Below, one piece after another: positions 41,141 to 52,415 of a DNA stretch of 61,849 nt. The first letter of the stretch is position 1. Each line of letters opens with the position of its first letter. The stretch covers positions 1,257,295-1,319,143 of the forward strand of contig BFEA01000254.1 of assembly GCA_003427395.1 (NCBI GenBank). The letters are read 5' to 3'. The notes beneath the pieces were generated by a model, which ran no database searches, was not told the origin of the DNA, and saw nothing but the letters and a program-made list of their open reading frames with translations. The DNA comes from Chara braunii. Lineage: Eukaryota > Streptophyta > Charophyceae > Charales > Characeae. Both the position numbers and the translations under genes were made by a program.

Positions 41141-41547
41141 NNNNNNNNNNNNNNNNNNNNNNNNNNNNNNNNNNNNNNNNNNNNNNNNNNNNNNNNNNNN
41201 NNNNNNNNNNNNNNNNNNNNNNNNNNNNNNNNNNNNNNNNNNNNNNNNNNNNNNNNNNNNNNNNNNNNNNNNNNNNNNNNNNNNNNNNNNNNNNNNNNNN
41301 NNNNNNNNNNNNNNNNNNNNNNNNNNNNNNNNNNNNNNNNNNNNNNNNNNNNNNNNNNNNNNNNNNNNNNNNNNNNNNNNNNNNNNNNNNNNNNNNNNNN
41401 NNNNNNNNNNNNNNNNNNNNNNNNNNNNNNNNNNNNNNNNNNNNNNNNNNNNNNNNNNNNNNNNNNNNNNNNNNNNNNNNNNNNNNNNNNNNNNNNNNNN
41501 NNNNNNNNNNNNNNNNNNNNNNNNNNNNNNNNNNNNNNNNNNNNNNN

Positions 41548-41613
<66 letters not shown>
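41085..41613. repeat. (CA)n, 407-N gap, (GA)n
   Basis: (CA)n at 41082-41140, Ns at 41141-41547, then (GA)n at 41548-41613. A gap between two different microsatellites means an unknown sequence change lies inside it. Confidence 0.95.
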
Positions 41614-41616
<3 letters not shown>

Positions 41617-41769
41617 GCGAATATGGTGAATTGTAACTTCGACATCCCAGAACCCGGTACGGAAAAAAACCCGAGTGAATAATTGAAACGATAAATACAA
41701 ATATTCAAATAAAAAACACTAAAATTTCAAAAACCATCACATTCGCCGAAGGTTCGGTCTAGGAGCGTC

Positions 41770-42585
41770 GTGCACACGGCTATGATGCAGCACGTGTCTG
41801 TCCAGCCTCTCCCTGAACTCCTTGCCAAGCTCTAGAGCACACCCGCCATCCCTTATGGCTCGTGTGTGCGTCACATGTTGTCAACGACAACGGCTGATCG
41901 CATATGGATTGTCACTGTCACTCTTGTCAGATAGTGCGTCGGGGTCCACCTCGACCCTCAAATTGATCATGATATTGTGGAGGGTGCAGATGTAACTGAC
42001 ATTTTGTTAAAACTATTTTTTTTTTCTAAAATTGTGAAATTGATATTCGCGTTTTGGTTAGATTCCGTTAGATTTTTTTTCGCTTTTTGTTATTGGGTGT
42101 TTTTTAATACCCTATGATAACAGGGTATTCAGTTGCAAAATGCATGTCTGTTTTCGACCATTTTTAATTCATTGGCAATCTTTGAGGAATGTACGCATGT
42201 TGCAAATCTGCCTCCTGTTGAAGTGCCGCCATACGACCTTCAATCTATCGAAAGTTTGCTCGATGCACGACCTTGCCGACACGTGGCAATCGTCGTAAAC
42301 ATGCTCCGCAGGTGTCCTGCTTGTTCCACGGACGCATCAGCCATGGCAAGTTCGGGTATCCTGCATCCGCCAACAGATACCTACCGATCGCACGACCATC
42401 ACGCAGCACCTCCTCGCCCGTCCCCGAAACCCCGCTCTGCTGTTGCGCCTCATGATACAAAGGAGATGTACAAAGCACACGGCTATCGTGGATGGAGCCT
42501 GGGCAACCGACATAGACATTGACAATTCGACACTCATGTTCGCACACGACCTGTGCGACTACGGGGTGGGAGGCAGGCATGAGAA
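41770..42585 (-). pseudogene. PIF/Harbinger transposase, C-terminal half (minus)
   Basis: Minus-strand frame from 42585 with VVAQVVCEHECRIVNVYVGC, PGSIHDSRVL (second catalytic Asp) and YLLADAGYPNLPWLMRPW, the conserved block after it. After a frameshift near 42255, IEQTFDRLK carries the catalytic Glu, followed by WRHFNRRQICNMRTFLKDC. About 160 bp of AT-rich DNA (42003-42165) interrupt. The protein then resumes with LHNIMINLRVEVDPDALSD and a tail near RAIRDG to about 41770. These motifs define the DDE_Tnp_4 nuclease of HARBI1/PIF-type transposases. The first catalytic Asp is not here but on the plus strand next door. Disabled by the frameshift, the insertion and the inversion. Confidence 0.88.
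42003..42165. other. AT-rich insertion or intron in transposase
   Basis: It separates RTFLKDC from the LHNIMINLRV segment of the transposase. It contains a hairpin, AATACCCT...AGGGTATT (42106-42129), and has no clear GT...AG borders, so a small insertion fits better than an intron. Confidence 0.5.
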
Positions 42586-42985
42586 AGTTTTCCAGCGCTT
42601 CTGCAGACTGCTTAGGCCTTTGTTCAACGACATCCTCTGACGCATTGGCCCACATATCCAGCGGCAAGCAACAAACTGGCGGCAACCGATGCCTGCAGGG
42701 CAGAAGTTCGCATGCTCGCTCATCAGGTGGGCGACTGGCGGTTTCTACAGGCAAACAGCGCATGGGTTGGGGCTAGGTTTGGCGAGTGCCCTGAGGAGCA
42801 ATGAGGATGTCGCGGATGCTCTCATCAACGAGTATGGATATTTGTTGCAGTTCCCCACTGGCGACAAGCTGCAAGAAACTTTGGACATGTTCGAGAGGAA
42901 GGGTTTCACTAGGTGTGTAGGAGCAATCGACTGCACACACGTGTATATTGAGAAACCCAGGAACGAACGTGGAGAGTGCTATTAG
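42586..42985 (+). pseudogene. PIF/Harbinger transposase, N-terminal half, inverted
   Basis: Plus-strand frame reading EKVFQRFCRLLRPLFNDIL, a TGA, then RIGPHIQRQATNWRQPMPAG, IRWATGGFYRQTAHGLGLGL and TRCVGAIDCTHVYIEKP, which holds the first catalytic Asp. It stops at GECY (42983). This is the segment that should precede the minus-strand half at 42585. Flipping 42586-42985 in place would put its end exactly at that junction, and the hydrophobic minus-strand frame at 43140-42986 would then lie upstream. So a single inversion of about 400 bp explains the arrangement. One stop codon also interrupts it. Confidence 0.85.
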
Positions 42986-43234
42986 ACATGTCAACAACAT
43001 GCTGTGCAAGACCGCGCCTGTGAGAAGGAAGACGACGGGACACACGCTGGGCATATTCACCAGCAACGCAGTGGCTGCCTGAAGCACGGCCATGGCGACC
43101 ACGTTCTTCCGGTTCATCCACTGGAGGAGGATGAAAACCAGTAGGAACGTGGAGTCGTCCCAGTCATTGGCAATGTCAGACATTGGCGCCAACTCCACTG
43201 GAGCAAGATACACATTCGAGTTCACAGCTCGCAC
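42986..43234 (-). pseudogene. Likely transposase N-terminal leader
   Basis: The minus-strand frame from 43234 reads SDIANDWDDSTFLLVFILLQ and then KNVVAMAVLQAATALLVNMP and a further hydrophobic run. It sits directly upstream (on the minus strand) of the inverted transposase segment. A hydrophobic leader before the nuclease would parallel the hydrophobic ORFs of the 6-20 kb Harbinger-like elements. The assignment is by position, not by motif. Confidence 0.35.
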
Positions 43235-43785
43235 ATCAGGGAATCCGTGAACAACGTGGGTCGATGGACGTCAGTGTCCGTGAAACAAATGCTGTAATGC
43301 GATGACTCCAGCTTCCCGGCACTGCAAATACACCGTGTTCGCATTCCGACCCAACAGTCATATGAACGGTTCCCGGCACCATTCCCGGTACCACCACCCC
43401 AAACTACCCACCCCCCAAGGACGATGGCAACGACACACCCTTTCACCCCAGTGTTGCACTAGTCCCCCAACCACCGCCCAAAGTCGCCCCCTACCGGACG
43501 TTGGTGGTTCCTACGCTCCACAGCCGGTCACTCGGACGAACCACCGCTTTCCGTTTCGGGACGGTTGCTGGGCACGTTTCCTATTACAGAAAACTTTTTC
43601 AAGATTTTGCCACGGAACTCCCTCCACGGTGGGCTCCCTGCAGAAGGCTTTCCAAACCTTCCAAAACTCTTCCGACGACCATTCCCCGGAAATGTCTTAT
43701 CCAGAGGAATTCCTGTGGGTCCAGGCGTAAGTAAACAACAACAAAAAAAGACACTTGGGAAACGTCATCTCAGGGAGAGACCAGG
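43235..43785. other. Flank of transposase locus
   Basis: No gene seen. 43565-43725 carries GGAAA/TTTCC-rich sequence resembling the foldback arms of 15.9-18.6 kb. Confidence 0.4.
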
Positions 43786-43905
43786 GCCTTGCTCCACTAC
43801 TCACCAATTGTGGAAACTGAGAACGACTCTTCCGCTAGAACACGGAAAGATGCACCGCCATAATTCTTGTCTTTCATGCACATGGTGAGTAGTGGAGCGA
43901 AGCCT
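43786..43905 (-). repeat. Small hairpin-type repeat, copy 4, with exact 16-bp arms
   Basis: GCTCCACTACTCACCA (43791-43806) pairs exactly with TGGTGAGTAGTGGAGC (43883-43898). The enclosed 76 bases hold the core shared with 14194-14338, 14395-14490 and 15355-15500: CGCTAGAACACGGAAAGATG then CACCGCCAT. It shows that the family is a short terminal-inverted-repeat unit. Confidence 0.8.
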
Positions 43906-44017
43906 CAGGTCCTGCTGAAAGCAATACTGTCAGGGGCATTTCCCTGTGAAAAACAAAAATGATGGGCTGCATGGCTACCCCCTTTGAAAGGAAAGGCCAT
44001 GTCGGGTAGATCATGGG

Positions 44018-44400
44018 GCCCTCAGCTCAGGTTTCACAACTTTCACTGTTCCACCCTCAAGGTTTTTCTTTTCCTTTCTTCTTCTTCTTTTCCCCTACTG
44101 GTACAGGCATATGAAAGGCAGAGGCAACAGCAGCACCACAATCTGTTGAAAAGCTAGATGACTGCCATCTTCCCCCAAATACAACACACTGTCATTAGAG
44201 CCTGTACCATGGGGCCCACAGCTCGGGTTTCACAAATTGTACTGTTCCACCGTCAAGGTTCTTTTCCCCCCTTCTTTCTTCTTTCCCCCCACTGGTACAG
44301 GCATAGGAAAGGCAGAGGCATGAACAGCACCACAATATGCTGAAAAGCTACCTAATTGTCTTCCCCCGCATCGAACATATGGTCATTAGAGCTGTATTTG
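44018..44400. repeat. Tandem duplication, about 190 bp
   Basis: GGGGCCCTCAGCTCAGGTTT at 44018 and GGGGCCCACAGCTCGGGTTT at 44212 start two similar units. Each has a pyrimidine stretch, ACTGGTACAGGCATA and GCACCACAAT, and each ends near GTCATTAGAG. Confidence 0.85.
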
Positions 44401-46449
44401 GGACAGTTTTCAGTCCAGATACAGTGATCATTATTGTGCGTTCTATTTGAGGAAAGATGGTAGGTCCACCTGGCCAGGCCGCCCCACGTGGGAGGGAGGG
44501 GGGGGTCTGCCTGGCCAATCTGGCTGGGCCAGAAAATGCCTCAGAATTTTGTTTCCCTTTTCCCTTTTTTTTTTTTTTTTTTTTTTTTTTGAATTGCACT
44601 ATGTGAATATGCTTCTTGCAGAATCCACCTTTTCCTTCAAAAATTGGAAGTCAAGTTGAGGGTGGAAGTGGACGAAAGGGATCCAAATGGGTTGAGTGGT
44701 TTAAAGGGGTGTATATTGCCTTCCTTTTTTAATTGAGCCAACTACATCCCCATCGAAAATCAGTTTCTAAATGGCAAAAACAGCACGTACCCGCATGTCC
44801 GCCATGAGCCGAGTTTGAAAAGGCGATAAAATAAGCGCAGTGGTTTGTAACAAGCACAGCTGTTGTAAAGGCAAGGGCGGGCCATAGTGTGCAGAGGTCC
44901 TGAGTTCAAAAATGGCAAAACGGGGGGGGCTCAAGAATCTGCCGGCTGATGCCCACCGAATTAGGGCATCGTTTGGCGCTAATCACTGCTGGGTGGACCC
45001 GCTTGCACGCGATGCATTCACACCACTTTCCAAAGAGTTCACCGCTGTGACTAACCCTAACAACCAGCTATTGACAGGTGATGGCACGTCCGGGTGGATA
45101 TGGTGACTACTAACTAGAGGTGTGCGGGATGACGACGGGATCATTGATGTTTTTCCTTTTGAGAGTTATCCGCCCTGCTAGTGTAGTTTTCTGCAACATC
45201 TATCAAAGTGGTCCTCATACCCAATCCTTGAGTGGATTGGGGAATGTTCTGCACTCAACGGGGAGGATCACTGGCAGCTCCTAACCCTACCCTCACACCC
45301 ATAGACCTGTATAAGCCAGAAATGCTTTTGAGATCAGAGGAGCCACCCTTTCCTCAGAGCCTTCAGCTCAAGGAGTGGGCTTCTCTTTCACCACATCGAA
45401 GTATCTACACACGAAGGGCAGCGTGGACATAGAGGGGTTGGGGTGAATGCTGCATAGAACTATCCGGGGCATGTGACAAACTGTTTTCTGCAGCCGTGCA
45501 GTTTTCTGCGCGAAGTTAGTTTGGGGGATGAAATTGGTTGAGTCGGGATGGCCTGGTGGATTGCACGGATGCCCCTGCTTTTTCTTGTCTCTTTCGAATG
45601 AAGGCTGGTCTGGTCCCACGACGGTTGATAGCTGATCGCGCCTCAGCGAGCGCGGCGAATAACTGTTGCCATAGCTTCTTTCTTGTTCTGTTGTGGGAAA
45701 TGGGAATTTTGGCGCGATTGTCGCGCGGGAAAATCTTTTGGAATTTTCAACTGATGTCGAGCCCCCTCGGGCTCCCAGAATTTGCTTCGTTCGGATTTTC
45801 TTTTTGCAATTAGGATTTAGATTAGGAATTTGGGCGCATCTCAATTTCTGCTGCACAGCGCTTCCTGCTCGCACATGCTTGGCCGTGTCAGGATCTGTGC
45901 TCTGACTTTTCCGCGCCTTAATCTTGCGTGCAACTGTCATTTTTGTTTTGGCGGGCGTGGCGACAACTGTAATCCTCTCGTTCTTGATATCTTTTGTGGC
46001 GCCCCTGTGCACTCATACTTCTCCACTGTCCTATTGGCTTGAACGCTTGCATGACCGGATCAATGTGTGGACCGTGGCTATGTCCCCCTTGCCGCAGCCT
46101 GGCCATGCAGTCGTAGGCACTTCCTTCCTCCTCCTTCCTCCCACCTAAACACAATCTCGAGTATCTCGCGCAAGCATGCATGCTACAAATTTTGCAAGCA
46201 CGATTAACTCCCTCTCTAAGAATTTCAGAGTTAGCGCGATCGAGAGGATCGGCTAACAAGCAGGAGTTGGAAGGTGAGTAGGGAGTTGGGCGATCTGACG
46301 GGCTGGTGCCGAGTATGCGGGGTTGACGTGGGGCCGTGACGGACTGTGGCACACGGCCCACGGGCGAACCTGGCCTGCATGCTCGGGCTAAGCGGGGTGA
46401 CAGTTCTGTGAGGGTGCGAGGCGATGGACTGCCCGCATCGGCGTGTTAT

Positions 46450-46451
<2 letters not shown>
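44401..46451. other. Unclassified, no proven gene
   Basis: A T run at about 44566-44590. A minus-strand ORF of 214 codons (46012-45368) is basic and without recognised motifs; on the plus strand the same DNA looks like untranslated or promoter sequence. A plus ORF at 44912-45106 (65 codons) is also unrecognised. Confidence 0.4.

Positions 46452-46536
<85 letters not shown>
46452..46536. repeat. (GA)n microsatellite
   Basis: More than 40 GA dinucleotides without a gap. Confidence 0.95.
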
Positions 46537-46541
<5 letters not shown>

Positions 46542-46992
46542 GGGATGTGTTATGGGGATGTTTCTCTTCCATCCTCCTAAGCAATTTTGGTATTCGGCGC
46601 TTGTCGCCCTTGTCTTTCTGCTTGATCGGCATCTTGTATTTTTCGTTTTCCTTGTTTTCTTCTTCAGAGACTGACATGTGGATTGTCGTCTCTGTGTTTT
46701 TGAATTGGCAAATCTGATTGATTGGTTACCAACGATCGAGCCTTGTGTGATCTCTGGCTGATTGGTCAAGGAATTGTTGTATGATCCTCGACTCCTTCTG
46801 TTTGGAGGAAAGCTAGATGCATGGATGATAGGCATGATTATGTCTGTGTATGAATTAGATAAGCATGCCAGATGATTAGACGACTATCTTACTATAGCAT
46901 GGTCCATCTCGCGAACCGTTGGCTTTCACCCATCCGATCGAAGGACAGGTCCCACGCACGCACGTGTAGGCTCAACCAAAGATGATTGCTGC

Positions 46993-47376
46993 CTACACAC
47001 GCGTCTACAAAACCTGAACTCCACTGATTTTCCAAATGGCTGGTTTTTCACCCGACTTACAACATGAACTTCGACTCCCTTTCACGCCAGTGACCGCGAA
47101 TGTCTGAGGGATCGGAAACTCCGGGAATATTTGGAGCACTCTTGTTTGTCGGCACGACCCTGGGCCTGTCTCTTATACACATCTAGATGTGTATAAGAGA
47201 CAGCTACACACGCGTCTACAAAACCTGAACTCCACTGATTTTCCAAATGGCTGGTTTTTCACCCGACTTACAACATGAACTTCGACTCCCTTTCACGCCA
47301 GTGACCGCGAATGTCTGAGGGATCGGAAACTCCGGGAATATTTGGAGCACTCTTGTTTGTCGGCACGACCCTGGGC
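46993..47376. repeat. Exact 173-bp duplication around an adapter
   Basis: 46993-47165 and 47204-47376 appear identical, with the 38-bp adapter at 47166-47203 between them. This is an assembly artefact, not a biological repeat. Confidence 0.95.
47166..47203. other. Nextera mate-pair junction adapter (artefact)
   Basis: The same 38-base double mosaic-end palindrome as at 35168-35205. Confidence 0.97.
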
Positions 47377-48047
47377 GGAACCTCCGGAATTTCCTTACTT
47401 GTCGGGTATCAAACGTATTTGCGAGTGGGACCCCAATCAGGCCTTGGGCCGTATCCCCCATCCCCCTAGCTACTCTAGCCCATAAACGTGTCATGTCCTC
47501 ACGGAACCCGGACTCATTATTCTAGGGACCGAATTTCCTCCCTATCATTGTATCCTACCTTATCACTCCCCAACAATTGTCCCCTGGCTCGCCATCACTC
47601 CTTACTGGCCCCAACCCCTGTGTTCGGAGTGCTTGCAGGACCACGACTACCGAACCTCCGGCTTCGTCCGACGAATTCGTTCGGAAGAAGAATGACGAGT
47701 ATACAGTCTCCGGCTGAGGCCGGCTGCATCGGACACCGAGACCTGCGACGTTAGACGTCGGCAGGTGGTCAGCCAGCGAGATAGCCATAGGGTCCTGGTT
47801 GTACACCAAATACGAGTCCGACCCGAACGACGGAACCCACGGAGGTGGTAACTCCACCCTCCGAAACACAAAACTAGACTTCGGCCCTCAACTACCTTCT
47901 TGCACCCTTACCCCTGAAACTTGCCATAGGAATTCTTAGTTCCAACCTGGGACTCCACCCCCATTTCCAAAAATCCTTGGCACACCCCTTTTTGGCACTT
48001 CCAGACCCATTCCCACTCCGATCATGAAGTCGCGCCATGCGTGAGGT
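47377..48047 (+). repeat. Probable 5' LTR region of gypsy element
   Basis: It lies directly before a primer-binding-site-like sequence and the gag frame. It contains a CCTGCGACGT/ACGTCGGCAGG hairpin at 47740-47764. The 5' end and a matching 3' LTR were not found, so the limits are open. Confidence 0.4.
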
Positions 48048-48060
48048 TGGTATCGGAGCC
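48048..48060 (+). promoter_or_regulatory. Primer binding site of gypsy element
   Basis: TGGTATCGGAGCC differs by one base from TGGTATCAGAGC, the usual initiator-tRNA-Met binding site of plant LTR retrotransposons. It is well placed, 145 bp before gag. Confidence 0.7.
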
Positions 48061-48204
48061 GACACGTGACAAGCTCAGGAGCCGCCAAGAAAGTAGGTCG
48101 CGAGGGACGATCTGACAAACAAAGCGCGCACCCGACAAAGAAACGCACCACGACGAAACCCTATAATAACCCCGAGTAGATCAGCTGGTCGGCAGGCCGC
48201 CAAT

Positions 48205-49540
48205 ATGGATGCCAATCAGACACGAAATGCCGGTGAGGCCCCCACCTCTCGAGCACGAGCGTCAGTGACCCCGCCCGATCTATACCTCTTTGATCCTGCA
48301 CATCACCTGGCCGGAGCATAGCTAGCCACACTTCGTGCACAACAATACGATAATGATGTGGTTAGGATCAATATTCCCGCCAGACTGGGAGGGGATGCGT
48401 ATCATTGGTTCACCACTTACGTTTGGGTAAATCTCCCAACCTTCGAAAGGGACTTTTTAAACCGATTCGACTACATTCACCCTGAGCAGGCCTTCTTCAT
48501 GATTAAAGATCGAGTCCAGAAGCCCCTCAAATCCGTCGTTGAATACCGCAGTAGGTTCTATAGGTTGTTTGTTAAGTTAGAACGGGGCGAAAATGTTTGG
48601 AAGGATTTGTTTATGGATGGGCTTCAGAGTTGAAGGATGAGGGCGAAGCTGCGAAAGTTGTTTTCCCCCATCAATCACACTATGCAGCAGATCATAAACG
48701 CTGTGGAAGAAATGGAGAAAACGTTTAATGCTAGTTTCTTATAAGGGGAAGACCATGCAAAGGAAGGGGACTCTTTGGAATTGGTCAGAGCCAAGGCCGA
48801 ACTAGCTACGCTCCAAGAAAAAATTGAAAACACGACCTTCGTCTCCGGCCCCGTTACTTACCTAAGAACGATCCAAGACACAGCCACGGGACTACTTGTG
48901 ATGGTCACACCTACGCCTCCCCCACCTGCGCCTCCTATGGACCCCCCGCGAAACCAAATGAGTCAAACGCCATACTAAAGCTTACTTGAACACCAGTTAG
49001 TTTGATGCAAGAAAGCAAGAAAGAACAGCGCGAGCACAATGCCAGGATAGAATCTATGATGAGATCGATGCATCCTAATGTTGTCCGAGTTGCGCCCATA
49101 ACATAAGCAACAGCCCCCGCTCAGGCTGTGGGCGGTGCGGCGGCTAGTAATCTAGGCGCCTGTTACACGTGTCACCAGCCCGGCCACCTAACCAGAGACT
49201 GCCCCAACCGACCAACGCAAGTCCGGGTAGGGGCCGCCCCTGTGGCGGTAGTGCCAATAGCCAACGGACCAGGAACGGTGGGCACAATGATTGAGGAAAC
49301 AAAAGGAGGAGGAAATACGATAGTCATCACTGAGGAAGCTGCAGAACTCATCCCACTCGACCAATACATCTCGCTGGGCTACCCATGGTTAGGAATGATC
49401 AGAACCATCCGTCCAGCGAACGAGCAACGGGAAATAGCGGAATGGAGACCATCCCCCAGAGAAATGGAGTCGGGTGACCCTGCCTTGGTTACGAGAGAAA
49501 TTGACGTCCTGAATATCGTTTGAGCCCTGGATCATCGAAT
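48205..49540 (+). pseudogene. Ty3/gypsy gag
   Basis: ATG at 48205. An in-frame TAG (48319-48321) follows after 38 codons, and the frame goes on with ATLRAQQYDNDVVRINIPA, LGGDAYHWFTTYV and RDFLNRFDYIHPEQAFFMIK, the retrotransposon gag capsid pattern. Further stops lie at about 48631 and 48741, and other frame changes follow. At 49161-49202 CYTCHQPGHLTRDC is a CCHC zinc knuckle (C-X2-C-X4-H-X4-C) for RNA binding. The frame then ends at about 49523. Several nonsense codons make it non-functional, although motifs remain readable. Confidence 0.88.
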
Positions 49541-49687
49541 CCCCTTGCTATTGGACATCTGTTATCCATATCGGAACAGGCGACTGAACGGATGTTGCAG
49601 CATTGCTAGGCAAACCGAAAGTGTTTTGCCCTTGCTAAGCAAGCCGCCATCAAAGGGAAGGTCCCCGCCTACGAAGGCAGACCCAAT

Positions 49688-50269
49688 GTCCCCAGCAGCT
49701 TGGACCTGATATGGTTAGGACTCATCCGAAAAGATGATCATTTTTTGCGCGTTAAGGCCATTCCGTGGAAATCTGCGGAATGCGACATAAGAGTCTGGGG
49801 AAATCCGTACAATGCTATCATCGACTCGAGGGCCGCGGTCCTAGCCAGTTCCTTGAAGGTCGTGGAACGGGCAAGAAGAAGAACGAATTTGATCCCGTTA
49901 GTGGAAGGAGATCACCTTCTCTCCGCTGACAAGGAAAAGATCAAGGTGGTGGGGAGGATGACAAACGTTGCGTTCCGATTAGGAAAATTTCACGTGTTGA
50001 GAGATATTGTGGTATCAGACGTGAACACCTACGATGTCCTCCTAGGATTACCAGCCCTTACCGCACTAAGAGCCAATCTCGATTTCGAGAGGCAGTCGAT
50101 CATTCTTCGGAATATGGGCAGGAAGCCATACCTCATCCCGATACGTCTAACTCTCCGGACTAGACTCCCTACGACCCGGAAAACTTTCCCCGGGAACAGC
50201 GAACCACTCTATGTGATCACATGGAGGGAACCCCTCAAGGAAACGGACCAAAGGGGAAAAGGACCGTAG
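49688..50269 (+). pseudogene. Ty3/gypsy aspartic protease
   Basis: The frame contains YNAIIDSRAAVLASSLKVV, where retroviral-type proteases have D-S/T-G-A. Here the glycine is arginine, which should abolish activity. The closing part DVLLGLPALTALRANLDFER matches the usual protease C-terminal block. It follows gag with frame breaks between and leads into the RT region. Confidence 0.85.
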
Positions 50270-50365
50270 CCATCAAATAAATACTTTGATAGCGCGGATG
50301 AAGCAAATTCAGAGGTTTGGGACATGGTGCGACAACAGATTCGCTACCCAGTCCGGTAGAAAGCA

Positions 50366-52415
50366 ATGAAAACATTCGTCCTTACGGAAAGAAACCTCCA
50401 GCGGACGCGAGCTTTAGTCCTAGGGGAACCGCTCGTCCAAGTATCCCGAATGGTTGATTCTTCAGAACCTCCTCGGACCCTAAACGAAGCCACCACCCCA
50501 CTTCTCTCAAGATACAGTGATAAGAAAGCGTTCTACAACATCACGGAGCTACCTCGTTCCCTACTATCTATAGGGAAAAAGGTCCGATTGCTGCGACAGG
50601 GCGTCGAAGACGGAACTTTGGAACCCCTTGGGCGTGGCAACCCGTACGAATTCGGGGTCAGAATCACGGAAAAACCAGTGAGTTTGCAGGATATCAAGGA
50701 CGGTGTAACACAAGAAGAGCACGTGGCAATCCAGGAAGAAGACACCCTGATGGTTGCCACGGTGTTCTCTTGGCAATCAGACAACTCATTTATTTCGGCT
50801 CCTCCGCTAGGGAACGGTAGTAAAGTAGGCACGAAATAAGTAATAGTTAATATACACGGACAACTCTATGAACTACATGTGCCCCAATACGTGCTTAACA
50901 AAACCTATCGACTAATTGAAGATATCCTAACCGAATACGAAGGGCCGATTAGCGTCAAGGACACAGATATCAGGTTATCGTTACTTGTCCAATACGAAAT
51001 CCAAACCGGAACGTACCCACCAATCCATTCCAAGCCATACCGATACTCCCTCGCCGAACGAAGGACAATGCTGGAACGAATCAGGGAGTTCGAAGCAAAT
51101 GGATGGATTGAGCCGGCTTTTGGACCATGATCATTCCTCGTATTCTAGTCCCAAAGAAAAACGGGTCAATCCGCATATGCATTGATTATAGAAAGCTAAA
51201 TGACATCACGATCAAAGATGTGTACCCCCTTCCCCAGATTGATGACTTGCTGGATGCGATTGGATGTGCTAATTATTTTAGTAAGTTTGATATCCGTTAT
51301 GGGTTCCGTCATATCTTAGTTAAGGAGGAGGATCGACCAAAAACGGCGTTCATATTGTTCGAAGGCACGTGGCAGTAGGTCCGTTGCCCTATGAGGATAT
51401 GCAATGCACCGACTACCTTTCAGAGGGCGATGAATGTCACCTTTCATAACTTCGTCAATAAGACTTGACTGACCCAGGGAATGATCAACTTTTGCATCAT
51501 TGTGTACATGGAGAATATCTTGGTACATTTTGAATCGTTCCACGAACATGCTCAACACATCGAGTTGATGCTGGGGGCGTTGCGAAATGTTGGGTTCAAG
51601 ATCGCACTGAAGAAGAGTGAGTTCTTCCTTTCAGAGATCTCCTTCTTGGGGTACGTGGTGACCCGAGGGGGCTTAAGGCTTGATTCGATAAAAGTTGAGC
51701 CGGTTCGAGATGCCCCCATGCCTACGTCGCTGACGCAGGTTCGAGCCTTTCTGGGATTGGCCTCGTACTACCGGAGGTTTATTAAGGGGTTCACGACAAT
51801 TGCTCCGCCTCTAACAAACGTCCTACTGAAGGACCGGCCACTGAAGTGGGACGCGAACTGCGAACAAGCCTTTGTCACCTTGAAGGAGGTCTTGGCTTCC
51901 GCGCCTATTTTGATTCGGCCCGATCCTAGAAAGCAGTTCATACTCATCACAAACTGGCAGTCTGCGGCGATCTCCGCTATTTTGGCCCAGAAGGAGAAGG
52001 ACGGCCACGAACACGTCACCGAGTACGCCTCGCGAACTGTACCTGACGAACGCAGGAACGACTCGGCCCCGCAAGGAGAGTGATACGCGGTCGTCTGGGG
52101 AATTCAACACTTTCATCTGTATCTTTACGAACAGAAGTTCCTCCTCATCACGGATCATGACCCCTGCTAGCTCTCAAAAGGCTCACTAACTACATGGGCA
52201 TGATTGGACGATGGGTTGTCCGGCTACAGGAGTATGACTTCGACATCATGCATCGGAAGATGGAAAAGCACGGGAATGCAAACGGGTTGACACGATTGCA
52301 TCGGTCAAGCAATGTGGCAAAAGGTGAAGAGATTATTCCGTGGAAGGAGCCGGAGCCAACCAAGGGACCCTTGTACGGAGAAATGACCATTCTCCCTCGA
52401 CCCTCCATGAAGTGA
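50366..52415 (+). pseudogene. Ty3/gypsy reverse transcriptase and RNase H
   Basis: A linker frame (50366-50839) passes an in-frame TAA and continues with IHSKPYRYSLAERRTMLERI and EFEANGWIEPAFGP. After a frame change come LVPKKNGSIRICIDYRKLND, YPLPQIDDLLDAIG and YFSKFDIRYGFRHI. The catalytic Y-x-D-D is replaced by YMENILVHF, so both aspartates are lost. LGYVVTRGGLRLDSIKVE and VRAFLGLASYYRRFIKGF follow. RNase H begins FILITNWQSAAISAILAQKE, where the first Asp of TDAS is Asn. The connection block RWVVRLQEYDFDIMHRKMEK ends near 52400. Frames are broken at about 51130, 51378 and 52081. Order RT-RNaseH before integrase fits Ty3/gypsy. Confidence 0.92.

Noticed and set aside
44830-44915. Possible second tRNA-like SINE head (GCGCAGTGGTTTGTA ... 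GAGTTCAAAA)
   Set aside because: B box too poor, no target duplication or tail seen.
45368-46012. Minus-strand ORF of 214 codons
   Set aside because: No recognisable motif, basic low-information composition, and antisense looks like ordinary non-coding DNA; kept only as a note.
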